Positions 15,901-26,167 of a stretch of 64,000 nt of DNA are shown piece by piece. The position numbers and the translations under genes are program-made. How positions within the stretch are numbered: the stretch's first letter is position 1; each line of letters opens with the position of its first letter. The stretch comes from Thermococcus chitonophagus. GTDB taxonomy: Archaea; Methanobacteriota_B; Thermococci; Thermococcales; Thermococcaceae. The notes under the pieces were generated by a model. That model was not told the DNA's origin. It saw nothing but the letters and a program-made list of their open reading frames with translations, and did not search any database. The stretch covers positions 662,978-726,977 of the forward strand of contig NZ_CP015193.1 in NCBI RefSeq assembly GCF_002214605.1, in the 5' to 3' direction.

Positions 15901-17067
15901 ATGCTCTCTAGGAGAATAAAATCAATTGACACGACCGCACTGAAGAGGGTTCTCGACCTAATAAGTGCGGGCGATATAATATCCTTTGCTGGTGGAGTGC
16001 CGAGTGTTGAAACCTTCCCATTAGGGGAGCTTAAGAATATTCTGGCTGAAGTTTCCGAAATCCCACAGGCCTTTCAGTACGGTCCTTCTGAGGGTATTCC
16101 TGAGCTTAGGGAAGAGCTGAGCAAGTACATGAAGGAAAGATGGAGCGCCAAGGTTGATCTTGGGGACATAATAGTAACACACGGATCTCAGCAGGGTATA
16201 GATGTCGTTGGAAGAGCTTTAATAGATCCTGGGGATGTAGTCCTCGTTGAAGCTCCAACGTACTTTGTAGCGTTGAATACGTTCCAAGTTTACGAGCCGA
16301 AGTTCGTTCAAGTGAGGGTAGATGAGGAGGGCATCGTCACGGAAGACCTGGAGGTTATAATAAGGAATATGAACGGCAGGGTTAAGATCCTCTACACCGT
16401 TCCAACATTCCAGAATCCCACTGGAACGACTCTCAGTGAAGATAGAAGGAAGCACCTTGTGGAACTAGCTGAAGAATATAACTTTTACATTGTCGAAGAT
16501 AATCCCTATGGCGATATAAACTACTCTGGTAGGAAAATAAAGGCAATAAAAGCATTTTCAAGTGATAGGGTAATATATCTTGGCTCATTCTCAAAGATAT
16601 TCGCCCCAGGATTTAGGATAGCTTGGATGGCTGTTCCTCATGATCTCTATGAGAGGTTCCTAGTAGCTAAGCAGACTGCAGATGTCTGCACGAACACATT
16701 TGGCCAATATGCCGCTGCACTCTTCCTGAAAAAAGGTCTGCTTGATGATCAAGTTAAAAGGATCGTAGAATATTATAGACCCAAAAGGGATACTATGCTG
16801 GATGCCTTAGAGGATTACATGCCCGAGAGTGTTACCTGGACGAGGCCTGAGGGAGGAATGTTTGTCTGGACAACGGTTGAAGGCATGAATACCGACGAGT
16901 TGCTGAAGAAGGCCGTTGAGAGGGGAGTTGCCTACGTCCCTGGGAGCGTATTCTATGCACTTAACCCGAGGAGCGATCAGATGAGACTAAACTTCACATT
17001 TGAGAGCATTGATAGAATACAGGATGGCATTAAGGTGCTGGCTTCCCTTGTCAAGGAATTGTCATAG
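15901..17067 (+). CDS. PLP-dependent class I/II aminotransferase (LysN/aromatic type)
   Basis: Fold type I aminotransferase, 388 residues. Motifs: ISFAGGVPSVETFP near the N-terminus, FQNPTG, VEDNPYGDI and the PLP lysine in YLGSFSKIFAPGFRIAW (about residue 235). This belongs to the MocR-like/2-aminoadipate (LysN/KAT II) subgroup. Thermococcales have several such enzymes, acting on aromatic acids or 2-aminoadipate. Its position 240 bp before the lysine genes makes the 2-oxoadipate to 2-aminoadipate step (LysN) attractive, but this is inference. SD GGTGG, ATG 15901. Confidence 0.82.
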   Translation: MLSRRIKSIDTTALKRVLDLISAGDIISFAGGVPSVETFPLGELKNILAEVSEIPQAFQYGPSEGIPELREELSKYMKERWSAKVDLGDIIVTHGSQQGIDVVGRALIDPGDVVLVEAPTYFVALNTFQVYEPKFVQVRVDEEGIVTEDLEVIIRNMNGRVKILYTVPTFQNPTGTTLSEDRRKHLVELAEEYNFYIVEDNPYGDINYSGRKIKAIKAFSSDRVIYLGSFSKIFAPGFRIAWMAVPHDLYERFLVAKQTADVCTNTFGQYAAALFLKKGLLDDQVKRIVEYYRPKRDTMLDALEDYMPESVTWTRPEGGMFVWTTVEGMNTDELLKKAVERGVAYVPGSVFYALNPRSDQMRLNFTFESIDRIQDGIKVLASLVKELS

Positions 17068-17232
17068 TGCCCACTTATCTTCCCAAGAAATTTACTTTGA
17101 GATGCAAATTCCAAATCTCCCCTCTCCATCTTCCTTTTTCCTAAAATGTTTCGGATATGTTAGGTAACTATTGAAATATTTTTAGAATATTTCAAATTTA
17201 TAAAAATTCTTTGGAAGTGACGAAAAATTTCT

Positions 17233-17280
17233 CGAAAATTTTATATATGTACACTTTTGATGCCTCGAAGGGTGGTGAGT
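17233..17280 (+). promoter_or_regulatory. Promoter and SD of the lysine operon
   Basis: BRE CGAAAA (17233-17238) and TATA TTTATATAT (17240-17248) predict a transcription start near 17270, at the SD-like GGTGGTGAG (17271-17279). With normal spacing the start codon should lie near 17285-17290, where no ATG, GTG or TTG exists in the lysS frame. The preceding 17068-17230 holds no gene I can see. Confidence 0.7.
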
Positions 17281-17305
17281 ATTAAGCGGCAGAGAAATAC
17301 TACTC

Positions 17306-18385
17306 TTGGACTCAACCCTGAGGGAAGGAGAGCAGACACCAGGAGTAAACTACACGCCAGAGCAGAGGCTTGAAATAGCCCTAGCCCTAGATGAGTTTGG
17401 AGTAGATTTCATAGAGGTCGGTCACCCTGCAGTGAGCGATGATGTATTTGCTGGAATAAAGCTCGTTTCAAATCAGGGGCTGAGGGCTAATCTCTTGGCC
17501 CACTCAAGGGCTCTAATCAGGGATGTTGATTACGTGCTAAAGGTTGGAACCAACTGGATAGGCATATTCTTCTGCGTTTCCGAGGCCTGCCTGAAGAAGA
17601 GATTTGGAATTACACTCGAGCAGGCCATGAACAGGATAGCGGAGGCGATAGAGTATGCAAAGGATCACGGTCTTAAGGTTCGTTTCACACCTGAAGATAC
17701 AACAAGAACGGAATGGAGGAACCTTGAGGCAGTACTTAGACTCGCAAAAGAACTCAAAGTTGACAGGGTTAGCATCGCGGACACAACTGGAAGCACTCAC
17801 CCCCTGAAGTTCTACCTTTTAGTCCAAAAGATAGTGAGCTTTGGAATCCCCGTGAACGTTCACTGTCACAATGATCTCGGCTTAGCCTTGGCAAATGCGA
17901 TAATGGGCATAGAGGCAGGAGCAAGCTTAGTCGATGCAACTGTTAATGGCCTAGGAGAAAGGGCTGGGATTGTTGACCTTGCACAAATAGCAACTGTCCT
18001 CTACTATCACTACGGCGTGAAGAAGTACAAGATAGACATGCTGTACTATCTAAGCAACCTTGTCAGCAAAATAACTGGGATAAAGGTCCAGCCAAACTAT
18101 CCAATTGTTGGGGCAAATGCGTTCACCCATAAAGCTGGACTTCACGTTTCAGCAGTCATAAAGGATCCAACGTTCTACGAGTTCCTGCCAGCGGAAACCT
18201 TTGGCAGAGAAAGGACGATCTACGTTGACCGCTTCGCGGGCAGGGACACCATAAGGTACTACCTTGAAAGGGCCGGTATTACGGACGAAAAAATTATCGA
18301 TGCCCTTCTTAGGAGAGTGAAGAGCTCGAGAGAGCCCTTTACGTGGGAGAGGCTTATTGAAGAGGCAAGGAGGTTAATGACATGA
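17306..18385 (+). CDS. lysS: Homocitrate synthase-like enzyme LysS (5' end abnormal)
   Basis: DRE-TIM metallolyase of the homocitrate/isopropylmalate synthase family; condenses acetyl-CoA with 2-oxoglutarate as the first step of the aminoadipate route. Motifs: [13 protein letters not shown] (catalytic Arg, metal Asp), metal ligands in [23 protein letters not shown] and FTHKAGLH. The first usual start codon in frame is TTG 17306, which would delete the first barrel strand. The in-frame codons before it encode REILLLDST, the expected N-terminus, with no start codon ahead of them. A start codon lost or shifted by one base near 17285-17290 is likely. Overlaps lysT by 4 nt. Confidence 0.85.
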   Translation: MDSTLREGEQTPGVNYTPEQRLEIALALDEFGVDFIEVGHPAVSDDVFAGIKLVSNQGLRANLLAHSRALIRDVDYVLKVGTNWIGIFFCVSEACLKKRFGITLEQAMNRIAEAIEYAKDHGLKVRFTPEDTTRTEWRNLEAVLRLAKELKVDRVSIADTTGSTHPLKFYLLVQKIVSFGIPVNVHCHNDLGLALANAIMGIEAGASLVDATVNGLGERAGIVDLAQIATVLYYHYGVKKYKIDMLYYLSNLVSKITGIKVQPNYPIVGANAFTHKAGLHVSAVIKDPTFYEFLPAETFGRERTIYVDRFAGRDTIRYYLERAGITDEKIIDALLRRVKSSREPFTWERLIEEARRLMT

Positions 18386-19524
18386 CGTTAGTTGAGGAAG
18401 TTCTCAATGCAAAAACTGGAGAGGCTATAATAAGAAGGGTTGATTTGGTCTACGCTCACGACGGAACAATGCCACTTATAATTGAGGCATTTAAGAAGGC
18501 TTTTAATCAGGTAAAGGCGAATGCCTACATCTTCTTTGACCACGTCTTTCCAGCTCCAACGGTTAAAGTTGCCAACCTGCAAAGGGAGATAAGGGAGTTT
18601 GCAAGGCAGCACGGGATTCCAATAGTTGAAGGACAGGGAATATGCCACCAACTCGTAGTTGAAATGGGGCTCGCTGAGAACGCTAGGGTCGTTGTTGGAG
18701 CTGACAGTCACACTCCTACCTTGGGCGCCCTGGGCGTGTTTGCCGTGGGTATGGGAGCTACTGACGCTGCTGTAGCACTTGGTCTTGGAAAGACTTGGCT
18801 GAGAGTTCCTGAGAGTGTTTCTGTTGTGTTTGAGGGCAAGCCCTCGAGCTATGTAATGGCTGCAGATGCGATGCTCTACATAATCTCGGCCCTAAAGGAA
18901 TATGACATGAATTATAAAGCCATGGAGTTCTTCAACGTCCCTTTCAGCTTTGATGAGAGGTTAACGCTGACGAACTTCAGCGTTGAGGCTAATGCTAAGA
19001 CGGCCTTGATAGGGGATGATTACTCTGGAGACGGTTACGTGAAAGAGCTGATCGTTGATTTATCCTCCCTCGGTCCAATGGTTGCTAAGCCCCACCACCC
19101 ATCTAACGGCGTTCCAGTTGAGGAGGTAGAGGGTACTAAGATTGATCAGGTTTTCATAGGCTCGTGTACCAACGGCAGGTTTGATCACATAAAGAAAGTA
19201 GCTGAAATCCTTGAAGGGGAGAGGGTGAGCGTTAGAACGATAATTGGGCCTGCTTCAGTTAACGTTTACAGGAAAATGGTTGAAGAAGGCCTTGTTAACG
19301 TTTTCCTTGAGGCTGGGGCCGTTATAATACCCCCAGGCTGTGGGCCTTGCTTAGGAAGGCACATGGGAGTTGCAGCTGACAATGAGGTTATCCTTAGTAC
19401 GACGAACAGGAACTTCCGCGGCAGAATGGGTTCTCCTAATGCCGAGATATACCTTGCAAGTCCGATTACTGCCGCTGTAAGCGCCATTTATGGTGAGATA
19501 ACCAGCCCGGAGGGAGAGCTATGA
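18382..19524 (+). CDS. lysT: Homoaconitase large subunit LysT
   Basis: Large (catalytic, 4Fe-4S) subunit of the aconitase-like hydro-lyase acting on homocitrate (or isopropylmalate-type substrates). Cluster cysteines are in FIGSCTNGR and [25 protein letters not shown] and [14 protein letters not shown] are also present. 380 residues, typical for archaeal LeuC/LysT. ATG overlaps the lysS stop (ATGA). Partner is LysU, which follows with a 4-nt overlap. Confidence 0.93.
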   Translation: MTLVEEVLNAKTGEAIIRRVDLVYAHDGTMPLIIEAFKKAFNQVKANAYIFFDHVFPAPTVKVANLQREIREFARQHGIPIVEGQGICHQLVVEMGLAENARVVVGADSHTPTLGALGVFAVGMGATDAAVALGLGKTWLRVPESVSVVFEGKPSSYVMAADAMLYIISALKEYDMNYKAMEFFNVPFSFDERLTLTNFSVEANAKTALIGDDYSGDGYVKELIVDLSSLGPMVAKPHHPSNGVPVEEVEGTKIDQVFIGSCTNGRFDHIKKVAEILEGERVSVRTIIGPASVNVYRKMVEEGLVNVFLEAGAVIIPPGCGPCLGRHMGVAADNEVILSTTNRNFRGRMGSPNAEIYLASPITAAVSAIYGEITSPEGEL

Positions 19525-20012
19525 TCACTAGGGGAAGAGTTTGGAAGTTCGGGGACAACGTTTCCACGGACGCAATAACCCCAGGAAGGTACAACTTGAC
19601 GAAGGATCCAGAAGAATTGGCGAGAATAGCGTTCATAGAGGCCCGCCCAGAGTTTGCTAGGGAGGTAAAGCCTGGGGATGTGGTGGTTGGCGGTAGAAAC
19701 TTTGGCATTGGCTCTTCAAGGGAATCGGCTGCTCTCTCCTTAAAGGCCGCTGGAGTTGCCGGTGTTATAGCGAAGTCCTTCGGGAGGATATTCTACAGGA
19801 ATGCGATCAACCTAGGCCTTCCTCTACTGATTGGAGACACTGACTGGCTTCAGGATGGAGACATTATTGAGGTGAACTGGAGAACGGGGGAAGTTAGGAA
19901 GGGAGATGAGGTTAGGCAGTTCAGGCCTTTGGAAGGCTTCCTTTGGAAGATAGTTGAGGAAGGCGGGATTATAGAGTACGTGAGAAGGAGGGGTGATCTA
20001 TGTATAGAGTAG
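19521..20012 (+). CDS. lysU: Homoaconitase small subunit LysU
   Basis: Swivelling small subunit of the homoaconitase/isopropylmalate isomerase family, 163 residues. Motifs: [14 protein letters not shown], with the substrate-loop region around residues 22-30, and [17 protein letters not shown] containing the active-site Ser-Arg. It forms the active site with LysT. ATG overlaps the lysT stop by 4 nt and its 3' end overlaps the dehydrogenase gene by 13 nt. Confidence 0.92.
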   Translation: MITRGRVWKFGDNVSTDAITPGRYNLTKDPEELARIAFIEARPEFAREVKPGDVVVGGRNFGIGSSRESAALSLKAAGVAGVIAKSFGRIFYRNAINLGLPLLIGDTDWLQDGDIIEVNWRTGEVRKGDEVRQFRPLEGFLWKIVEEGGIIEYVRRRGDLCIE

Positions 20013-21037
20013 CCGTCATTAAGGGAGATGGAATAGGTCCCGAGGTTGTTGACGCTGCAATTGAGGTTGTGAATGCTGTAACTAGTAGGGTAAGATTTTA
20101 TGAGTTTGAGGGTGGAGTTGAGGTATTCAAGAGGCACGGAGTGCCAATAACCCAGGATGACTTAGAAGAGATAAAGAAGATGGATGCTGTGCTGTTTGGT
20201 GCTACGACAACTCCCTTTGATCTTCCTGGATATAAGAGTCTGATAATAACTCTGAGAAAGGAGCTCAACCTCTATGCTAACCTAAGAATAATTCCCGACT
20301 TCACAGATGGCAGGGAAATCGTTATAGTCAGAGAGAACAGCGAGGGCCTTTATTCAGGGCAGGGCAGGGCCTTTGATGATAGGGCTGTAGATGTAAGGCT
20401 GATAACAAGGGAAGGTGCTGAGAGGATAGCGAGGTTTGCAGCTAGGGTTGCCAAGGAGAGGGGATCTTTCATAACATTCGTCCACAAGGCTAACGTACTA
20501 ACTAGTGACAAGTTCTTCAGGAGGATAGTCCTTGAGGTTGCGAGGGAGGAAGGTGTTGAGGTAAGGGAGGCCATAGTTGACTCATTCACGATAAAGCTAG
20601 TAAGGAATCCCTGGGATCACGGGGTTATTCTAAGTGAGAACCTATTTGGAGATATACTTTCAGATTTAGCCACGATACACGCTGGAAGCATTGGTGTGGT
20701 TCCTACTGGGAATTATGGTGATGACATAGCCCTGTTTGAGCCCATACACGGTTCTGCTCCAGATATCGCGGGCAAAGGCATAGCGAATCCAATAGGGGCC
20801 ATTCTGAGCGCGGCAATGATGCTTGATTATCTCGGCCTAGATGGGTCGAGGATCTGGAATGCTGTCAGAAGCTACGTTAGAAAGGGGAACTTAACTCCCG
20901 ACATGGGCGGCACGGCAACGACAATGGAGGTCACTAGGGGAATAATACAGGAAATCCATGACCTTGACCCTTTCGATCTGGATGAGTTGTGGATGGAAGA
21001 GGTTAGGCTTGGGAGGATACCCTTAAGGATGGAGTGA
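20000..21037 (+). CDS. Homoisocitrate (isocitrate/isopropylmalate-type) dehydrogenase
   Basis: Beta-decarboxylating dehydrogenase that should convert homoisocitrate to 2-oxoadipate. N-terminal [11 protein letters not shown], substrate-binding [22 protein letters not shown], catalytic Lys/Asp region FVHKANVL and [10 protein letters not shown], and nucleotide-binding [10 protein letters not shown]. 345 residues. The SD GGGGTGATC is four bases before ATG 20000, inside the end of lysU. Thermococcales enzymes of this group can also use isocitrate and isopropylmalate, so specificity is not fixed by sequence. Confidence 0.9.
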   Translation: MYRVAVIKGDGIGPEVVDAAIEVVNAVTSRVRFYEFEGGVEVFKRHGVPITQDDLEEIKKMDAVLFGATTTPFDLPGYKSLIITLRKELNLYANLRIIPDFTDGREIVIVRENSEGLYSGQGRAFDDRAVDVRLITREGAERIARFAARVAKERGSFITFVHKANVLTSDKFFRRIVLEVAREEGVEVREAIVDSFTIKLVRNPWDHGVILSENLFGDILSDLATIHAGSIGVVPTGNYGDDIALFEPIHGSAPDIAGKGIANPIGAILSAAMMLDYLGLDGSRIWNAVRSYVRKGNLTPDMGGTATTMEVTRGIIQEIHDLDPFDLDELWMEEVRLGRIPLRME

Positions 21038-21165
21038 ACAGAAATGCTTGCTTTCTTTCTATTTGCAACATTTAGTTTCGATTTAGAACCAAATATTACG
21101 AAAACATTACAAACCCTTTATGTTTGACACGCCTTGTCGTTGGTAAAGGTTAGGAGGTGAAGACT

Positions 21166-21333
21166 ATGGCAAAGGCAGAGTGTCCGGTGTGCGGAGCCGA
21201 GATCGAGCTCGAAAACGTCGAGCTGCACCAGATAGTTGAGTGTCCTGTATGTGGCGCTGAGCTAGAGGTTGTCAGCTTAAATCCACTGACTCTAGAGGAG
21301 GTTCCTGAGGTAGAAGAAGACTGGGGCGAGTGA
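21166..21333 (+). CDS. lysW: LysW amino-group carrier protein
   Basis: Acidic 55-residue carrier protein whose C-terminal glutamate side chain is joined to the amino group of 2-aminoadipate (or glutamate) and holds the intermediates through the pathway. Two CPVCG knuckles (residues 6-10 and 26-30) form a zinc ribbon, and the protein ends in the hallmark EDWGE. Perfect SD GGAGGTGA at 21153-21160, ATG 21166. A promoter may lie around 21113-21124 (CCTTTATG). Two T5 runs in 21342-21354 before lysX could end part of the transcripts, leaving LysW in excess. Confidence 0.96.
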   Translation: MAKAECPVCGAEIELENVELHQIVECPVCGAELEVVSLNPLTLEEVPEVEEDWGE

Positions 21334-21368
21334 GCCCCCTCAACTTTTTACTTTTTGGAGGTTTTGCC

Positions 21369-22190
21369 ATGAAAATTGGAATCACCTACAGTATAGTAAG
21401 AAAGGAGGAAATAATGATCAAAGAGAGAGCGGGTGAGTTTGGGGAAGTTGTCATGCTACACGAGGATGAGGTAACGTTTCCAAAGGAATATGATGTTGAT
21501 GTCGTTATAATAAGGAACGTTAGTCACTTCAAGGGAATGTACCTAGCTAAGCTCTTTGAGGATTTGGGAATTCCTACCATTAACTCCTTTAACCTGATGT
21601 TTGAAGCTGGAGATAAGCTTCTCGCAACATTAAGGTTACAGAAGAAGGTTCCCGTTCCAAAGTGGGGAGCTGCCGTTAGTGAGAATGCGGCCAAGAAGGT
21701 TGCCCATGAGCTGGGCTTTCCCCTAGTTTCAAAGCCCGTATTTGGTAGCTGGGGTAGATTGCTCGCTAAGATAAACGATGAAGATTCCTTAGACAGCGTC
21801 CTTGAGCATAGGAAATGGATGAAGAATCCTCTGTACAACATCCATTACATGCAGGAGTTCGTTGAGAAGCCTGGGAGGGATATCAGGAGCTATGTAATTG
21901 GCGGAGAGTTCGTGACAGCGATCTACCGCTACTCGAACCACTGGATAACAAACACAGCGAGGGGTGGTAAAGCAGAACCCTGCAATGATGAGGAAGTTGC
22001 TGAAATCTCAATCAAGGCGTGGGAAGCTTTTGGAGAGGGAGCTTTGGCTATAGACATATTTGAAGGCCCTAATGGCCTTTTAGTTAATGAGGTTAATCCT
22101 AATATGGAATTTAAGAACGCTCAAAGGGTTACTGGCGTTGATATTGCGAAGAAGCTTGTTGAATACGCGGTGGAGGTGGCAAAGAGATGA
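21369..22190 (+). CDS. lysX: LysW-2-aminoadipate (glutamate) ligase LysX
   Basis: ATP-grasp ligase (RimK-like) that couples 2-aminoadipate to the LysW C-terminal glutamate. Motifs: SKPVFGSWGRL (phosphate loop region), MQEFVEKPGRDIRSYVIGG and the metal-binding NEVNPNMEFKN. 273 residues from ATG 21369, which has GGAGG upstream; the GTG at 21330 inside lysW is ignored. The homologue in Thermococcus kodakarensis is reported to serve both lysine and arginine synthesis, and no separate arg genes lie here. Overlaps lysY by 4 nt. Confidence 0.93.
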   Translation: MKIGITYSIVRKEEIMIKERAGEFGEVVMLHEDEVTFPKEYDVDVVIIRNVSHFKGMYLAKLFEDLGIPTINSFNLMFEAGDKLLATLRLQKKVPVPKWGAAVSENAAKKVAHELGFPLVSKPVFGSWGRLLAKINDEDSLDSVLEHRKWMKNPLYNIHYMQEFVEKPGRDIRSYVIGGEFVTAIYRYSNHWITNTARGGKAEPCNDEEVAEISIKAWEAFGEGALAIDIFEGPNGLLVNEVNPNMEFKNAQRVTGVDIAKKLVEYAVEVAKR

Positions 22191-23179
22191 TTAAGGCTGC
22201 AGTTGTAGGGGCGAGCGGTTACATCGGCGGTGAGCTTGTGAGGCTCTTGGCAATGCACCCGGAAGTTGAAATCACGGCAATAACCTCAAGAAAGTACGCG
22301 GGAAAGAAGGTTCACAAGGTTCATCCAAACCTAAGGGGTCTTGACCTAAGGTTTACCGATAAGTACGACTTTGATGCTGACGTAATATTCCTTGCAGTAC
22401 CTCACGGCACTTCAATGAAGATAATAGACGAGTTCCTAGGAAGTGCTAAAATCATAGATATGAGCGCTGATTTCAGGGTTAGCAAAGAGTTGTACGAGAA
22501 ATACTATGGGCCTCACGAGAAGCCTGAGCTCATTGACAAGTTCGTTTATGGCCTTCCCGAGCTACACAGGAAAGAAATAAAGAAGGCCGAGCTCGTTGCA
22601 AACCCAGGATGCAACGCTACGGCGGTAATATTGGCCCTCTACCCCTTCAGGGACATCGCGAAGGAGGCAATAGTTGACCTCAAGGTCAGTTCATCAGCGG
22701 GAGGAAGGAGGGAAAACGTTGCAAGCATACACCCGGAGAGGAGCCATGTCGTTAGGGTGTACAAGCCTTTCCACCACAGGCACGAGGCCGAAGTTATTCA
22801 GGAGACTGGAGTTAAGCCAATGTTCACTGTTCACTCCGTGGACTTAGTGAGGGGCCTACTCGCAACGATATACTTCCCCTTTGATGGAACCGAGAGGGAT
22901 CTTCTTAGGAGGCTTCTAATGTACAGGAATGAGCCATTTATAAGGCTTGTAACGGACAAGGGAGGTCTTCAGAGGTATCCTGATCCTAAGTACGTAATAG
23001 GAAGCAACTTTGTGGATATAGGATTTGCCTACGATGCTGAAAATTCGAGGGCGATAATTCTCTCAGCTATTGATAATTTGATTAAAGGAGGCTCTGGCCA
23101 AGCCGTTCAAAACATGAACATAATGTTTGGCTTAGATGAAACCACTGGGTTGAGCTATTACCCTGTATATCCCGTGTGA
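22187..23179 (+). CDS. lysY: LysW-aminoadipyl-phosphate reductase LysY
   Basis: NADPH-dependent semialdehyde dehydrogenase of the ArgC family. Rossmann motif VVGASGYIGGELVRLL at the N-terminus, catalytic Cys in ANPGCNATA, and the His-containing HHRHEAEV. 330 residues. Reduces the acyl phosphate made by LysZ while the substrate is bound to LysW. ATG overlaps the lysX stop; lysZ follows at a 10-nt spacing. Confidence 0.94.
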   Translation: MIKAAVVGASGYIGGELVRLLAMHPEVEITAITSRKYAGKKVHKVHPNLRGLDLRFTDKYDFDADVIFLAVPHGTSMKIIDEFLGSAKIIDMSADFRVSKELYEKYYGPHEKPELIDKFVYGLPELHRKEIKKAELVANPGCNATAVILALYPFRDIAKEAIVDLKVSSSAGGRRENVASIHPERSHVVRVYKPFHHRHEAEVIQETGVKPMFTVHSVDLVRGLLATIYFPFDGTERDLLRRLLMYRNEPFIRLVTDKGGLQRYPDPKYVIGSNFVDIGFAYDAENSRAIILSAIDNLIKGGSGQAVQNMNIMFGLDETTGLSYYPVYPV

Positions 23180-23189
23180 GGTGGTTGAG

Positions 23190-23939
23190 ATGAGGGTAGT
23201 TAAGATCGGTGGTTCCGTTATCTCAATGCTTGAGGAGCTCTGGAGGAGCGATGGCATTTCCAGCTTAATGGACAATACGGTAATAGTTCACGGGGGTTCA
23301 AGGCACGTTGATGAGCTTTCAAGGAAGCTTGGGATTAAGGTAGAAAAGCTCACGAGCCCCTCAGGAGTAACCTTCAGGAGGACTACGAGGGAAGTACTAG
23401 ATGTTTACGTTGCTGCATTAATGAAGGCCAATAGGGAGATAGTCGAGTTTCTCAGGAGTCAGGGCATTAACGCGATAGGTCTCAGCGGTCTTGATAGGGG
23501 GCTTATAATTGGCCAGAGGAAGAAGCTCATCAAGGCGGTAATTAACGGCAAAGTAGTTGCGATAAGGGATGATTACTCGGGGGTTATAAAACAGATCAAT
23601 ACTGATGCCCTAAGCGAGTACATGAAAGTTGGAATCCCCGTTATAGCCTCGATAGCCTACGATCCCGTCGAAAATGTCCCTCTTAACGTTGATGGGGACA
23701 AGGTTGCTTACCACATTGCCCTAGCAATGAGGGCCAAGGAGCTCTACTTCCTCTCAGACACTGCCTTCTTGGCAAATGGAAGGGTCGTTCCCGAGATACC
23801 TGTGGAAAAGATTGGGGACTACATGGCTTATGCTAGGGGAGGGATGAGGAAGAAGCTGATGATGGCCAAGAAGGCAATAGAGAGTGGAATTGACAGTGTG
23901 GTCATTGAAGGTCTCAATGGAAGGACGGTGATATATTGA
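23190..23939 (+). CDS. lysZ: LysW-aminoadipate kinase LysZ
   Basis: Amino acid kinase fold (ArgB type): [34 protein letters not shown] and GGMRKKL. 249 residues. Phosphorylates the carrier-bound aminoadipate (or glutamate). ATG 23190 is chosen over GTG 23181 because the latter is part of the SD GAGGTGG. Its stop overlaps the TTG start of lysJ. Confidence 0.94.
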   Translation: MRVVKIGGSVISMLEELWRSDGISSLMDNTVIVHGGSRHVDELSRKLGIKVEKLTSPSGVTFRRTTREVLDVYVAALMKANREIVEFLRSQGINAIGLSGLDRGLIIGQRKKLIKAVINGKVVAIRDDYSGVIKQINTDALSEYMKVGIPVIASIAYDPVENVPLNVDGDKVAYHIALAMRAKELYFLSDTAFLANGRVVPEIPVEKIGDYMAYARGGMRKKLMMAKKAIESGIDSVVIEGLNGRTVIY

Positions 23940-25045
23940 GGGAGATGAGCCTTTATAGGAAGAGGCTTAGGGTTGTTAGGGGAGAGGGAGTCTACGTCTG
24001 GGACTCCCAGGGCAAAAAGTATCTAGATCTGATAGCCGGAATAGGGGTCAACGTTCTTGGCCATAATCATCCAGAATGGGTTTCGGCAATCAAGGAACAG
24101 CTGGAAAAGCTTGTAGTTGCAGGCCCAATGTTCGAGCACGAGGAAAGGGATGAAATGCTTGAAGAGCTCTCTCACTTCGTTAACTATGAGTACGTTTACA
24201 TGGGAAACTCGGGAACCGAGGCTGTAGAGGCGGCTATAAAGTTCGCAAGGCTTTACACTGGCAGGAAGGAAATAATTGCAATGACAAACGCTTTTCACGG
24301 AAGAACTATGGGCGCCCTTAGTGCAACATGGAAGCCAAAGTACAGGCAGGGTTTTGAGCCCCTGGTTCCGGGGTTCAAGCACATCCCCTTCAACAACGTT
24401 GAGGCTGCAAAGGAAGCTATAACGAAGGAAACTGCGGCGGTTATTTTTGAGCCAATTCAGGGGGAGGCAGGAATAATCCCAGCGAAAGAAGAGTTCGTTG
24501 AGACTCTGAGGGACCTGACAGAGGACGTTGGTGCACTGTTGATAGCTGACGAGGTTCAGAGTGGACTTAGAACCGGTAAGTTCCTTGCCATAGAACACTA
24601 CAAAGTTGAGCCCGATATAGTTACGATGGGGAAGGGCATTGGGAATGGAATCCCGGTGAGCTTAACGATGACTAACTTTGACGTGGAGAGGGGCAAGCAT
24701 GGTTCAACATTTGGCGGGAATCCTCTGGCTTGTAAGGCCGTAGCAACTACCCTCAGGATACTTAGAAAGGAGAATCTTATAGAGAAAGCTGAGGAGAAAT
24801 TCATTGAAGTTAAGGCCAAGGACGTTGTGATGACGAGGGGCAAAGGACTAATGATAGGTATAGTTATGAGGAAGCCGGTGGGGAGATTCGTTGAGGAGTT
24901 GCAGAACAGGGGATACCTTGTTCATACCGCAGGTCAAAGGGTTATCAGGTTGCTTCCACCCCTAATAATAAGTAAAGAGCAGATGAATAAGGTAAAATCA
25001 GCGATAGAAGGTGTAATAAATGATCTCAGCGGAGGAGAAGGTTGA
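23936..25045 (+). CDS. lysJ: LysW-lysine/ornithine aminotransferase LysJ
   Basis: Class III PLP aminotransferase (ArgD/ornithine aminotransferase group). [14 protein letters not shown] near the N-terminus, [38 protein letters not shown] and the PLP lysine in [10 protein letters not shown]. 369 residues. The TTG at 23936 is five bases from the SD GGTGAT and overlaps the lysZ stop; ATG 23945 is less well placed. Transfers the amino group that becomes the lysine epsilon-amine. 3' end overlaps lysK by 26 nt. Confidence 0.93.
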   Translation: MREMSLYRKRLRVVRGEGVYVWDSQGKKYLDLIAGIGVNVLGHNHPEWVSAIKEQLEKLVVAGPMFEHEERDEMLEELSHFVNYEYVYMGNSGTEAVEAAIKFARLYTGRKEIIAMTNAFHGRTMGALSATWKPKYRQGFEPLVPGFKHIPFNNVEAAKEAITKETAAVIFEPIQGEAGIIPAKEEFVETLRDLTEDVGALLIADEVQSGLRTGKFLAIEHYKVEPDIVTMGKGIGNGIPVSLTMTNFDVERGKHGSTFGGNPLACKAVATTLRILRKENLIEKAEEKFIEVKAKDVVMTRGKGLMIGIVMRKPVGRFVEELQNRGYLVHTAGQRVIRLLPPLIISKEQMNKVKSAIEGVINDLSGGEG

Positions 25046-26000
25046 GTTCTTAAAGAAGCTTGTTGAGATATACAGCCCGACTGGAAGGGAAGAGGAAGCA
25101 GCAAGGTTCGTTAAGGAGTCCTTTGAGAGTTATGGAGTAGAAAGTTATATCGACAAAGTTGGAAATGTTATTGCAATAAAGGAGGGCAAAGGGCCCAGAA
25201 TACTCTTGGCTGGCCATGTAGATACTGTTCCTGGGTACATCCCGGTTAAAATAGAAAACGGGACTTTGTGGGGAAGGGGAAGCGTTGATGCTAAAGGCCC
25301 TCTAGCAACCTTCTTCTTTGCAACCATCGAGAGCGATGCAAACATAGTATTTGCCGGTCTGGTGGATGAAGAAGGCTTCTCCAAGGGTGCGAAGAACCTT
25401 GATGTTCCAAGGCCTGACTACATAATTGTGGGCGAGCCGAGCGGTGTTGATGCCGTGACGATAGGATACAAGGGCAGTTTAACGGCTAGGTTCGTGGAGA
25501 AGGTTGACAAGGTTCATGGGAGCTTGGGAATTGGTGCTGCGGAAAAGCTCATTGAGAAATGGCTGATGATATCTAGGGAGTTTAATGAGGGCTTCAATGC
25601 ACTAAGCGGGAGGATAGTGAGGTTTATAGCCTATGAAAGGGATTTCGACTTCTATGGTGAAATGATAATTAACCTGAGAACTCCGCCCGGCTACACTCCA
25701 CCTCAGGATTGGGAGATAATTGACTTCGTTCCAGCTTACGAGGTTGACAGAAGGTCCCCTCTTGTTAGGGCCTTTGTTAGGGGAATCAGGAGGTCAGGAT
25801 TTAGGCCTAGGCTTAAGAAGAAGATGGGCACGGCTGACATGAATATACTTGGGCCAAGGTATGGGGTTGACGCGGTGGCCTATGGTCCGGGAGATTCGAG
25901 CTTAGATCACACTCCCAATGAGCATATAAGCCTTGAAGAGTACATTAAGGCAATTGATGTTCTCAAGACTGTCCTTAATGAAATAAAGACGTCCACTTAA
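25020..26000 (+). CDS. lysK: LysW-lysine/ornithine hydrolase LysK
   Basis: Zinc carboxypeptidase of the M20 family that releases lysine (or ornithine) from LysW. Metal-site motifs: [10 protein letters not shown] (His, Asp), [10 protein letters not shown] (bridging Asp), [11 protein letters not shown] (general-base Glu) and the C-terminal His in [10 protein letters not shown]. 326 residues. ATG 25020 has GGTG six bases upstream, inside lysJ. It ends the lys operon; an inverted repeat follows the stop (GACAAT/ATTGTC, 26003-26025). Confidence 0.93.
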   Translation: MISAEEKVEFLKKLVEIYSPTGREEEAARFVKESFESYGVESYIDKVGNVIAIKEGKGPRILLAGHVDTVPGYIPVKIENGTLWGRGSVDAKGPLATFFFATIESDANIVFAGLVDEEGFSKGAKNLDVPRPDYIIVGEPSGVDAVTIGYKGSLTARFVEKVDKVHGSLGIGAAEKLIEKWLMISREFNEGFNALSGRIVRFIAYERDFDFYGEMIINLRTPPGYTPPQDWEIIDFVPAYEVDRRSPLVRAFVRGIRRSGFRPRLKKKMGTADMNILGPRYGVDAVAYGPGDSSLDHTPNEHISLEEYIKAIDVLKTVLNEIKTST

Positions 26001-26090
26001 CTGACAATAATATTGAATAATTGTCGGTAAAGAACCTATATGTCCTCCGATGTCTTGAAATTGTTCTCTTTCTCTGCCCTTTGTCTAGAC

Positions 26091-26110
26091 ACTTAGACAA
26101 CTATACTACT
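26091..26110 (+). promoter_or_regulatory. Perfect inverted repeat, candidate operator of the aromatic operon
   Basis: TTGTCTA (26091-26097) and TAGACAA (26104-26110) form a perfect 7-bp dyad with a 6-bp centre, about 60 bp upstream of the TATA candidate TTTAAATA (26168-26175). Its left half contains TGTCTAGAC, related to TGTCTAAAC before the chorismate mutase TATA box and TGTCCAAAC before the trp TATA box. A role as regulator binding site is inferred. The rest of 26001-26165 shows no gene. Confidence 0.5.
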
Positions 26111-26167
26111 TTTACGTTGATAAGACTTCAACCTTCGTCATATGGATAGGAACAGGTAACCAAGAGT

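Noticed and set aside
17272-17371. GTG-started frame upstream of lysS as a lysine leader peptide
   Set aside because: It runs about 100 nt through conserved lysS coding sequence, is Arg-rich with few Lys codons, and is better explained by a lysS start defect.
26003-26025. GACAAT/ATTGTC inverted repeat after lysK as a terminator
   Set aside because: The stem is only 6 bp, A/T-rich, and not followed by a T run, so terminator function is not supported.
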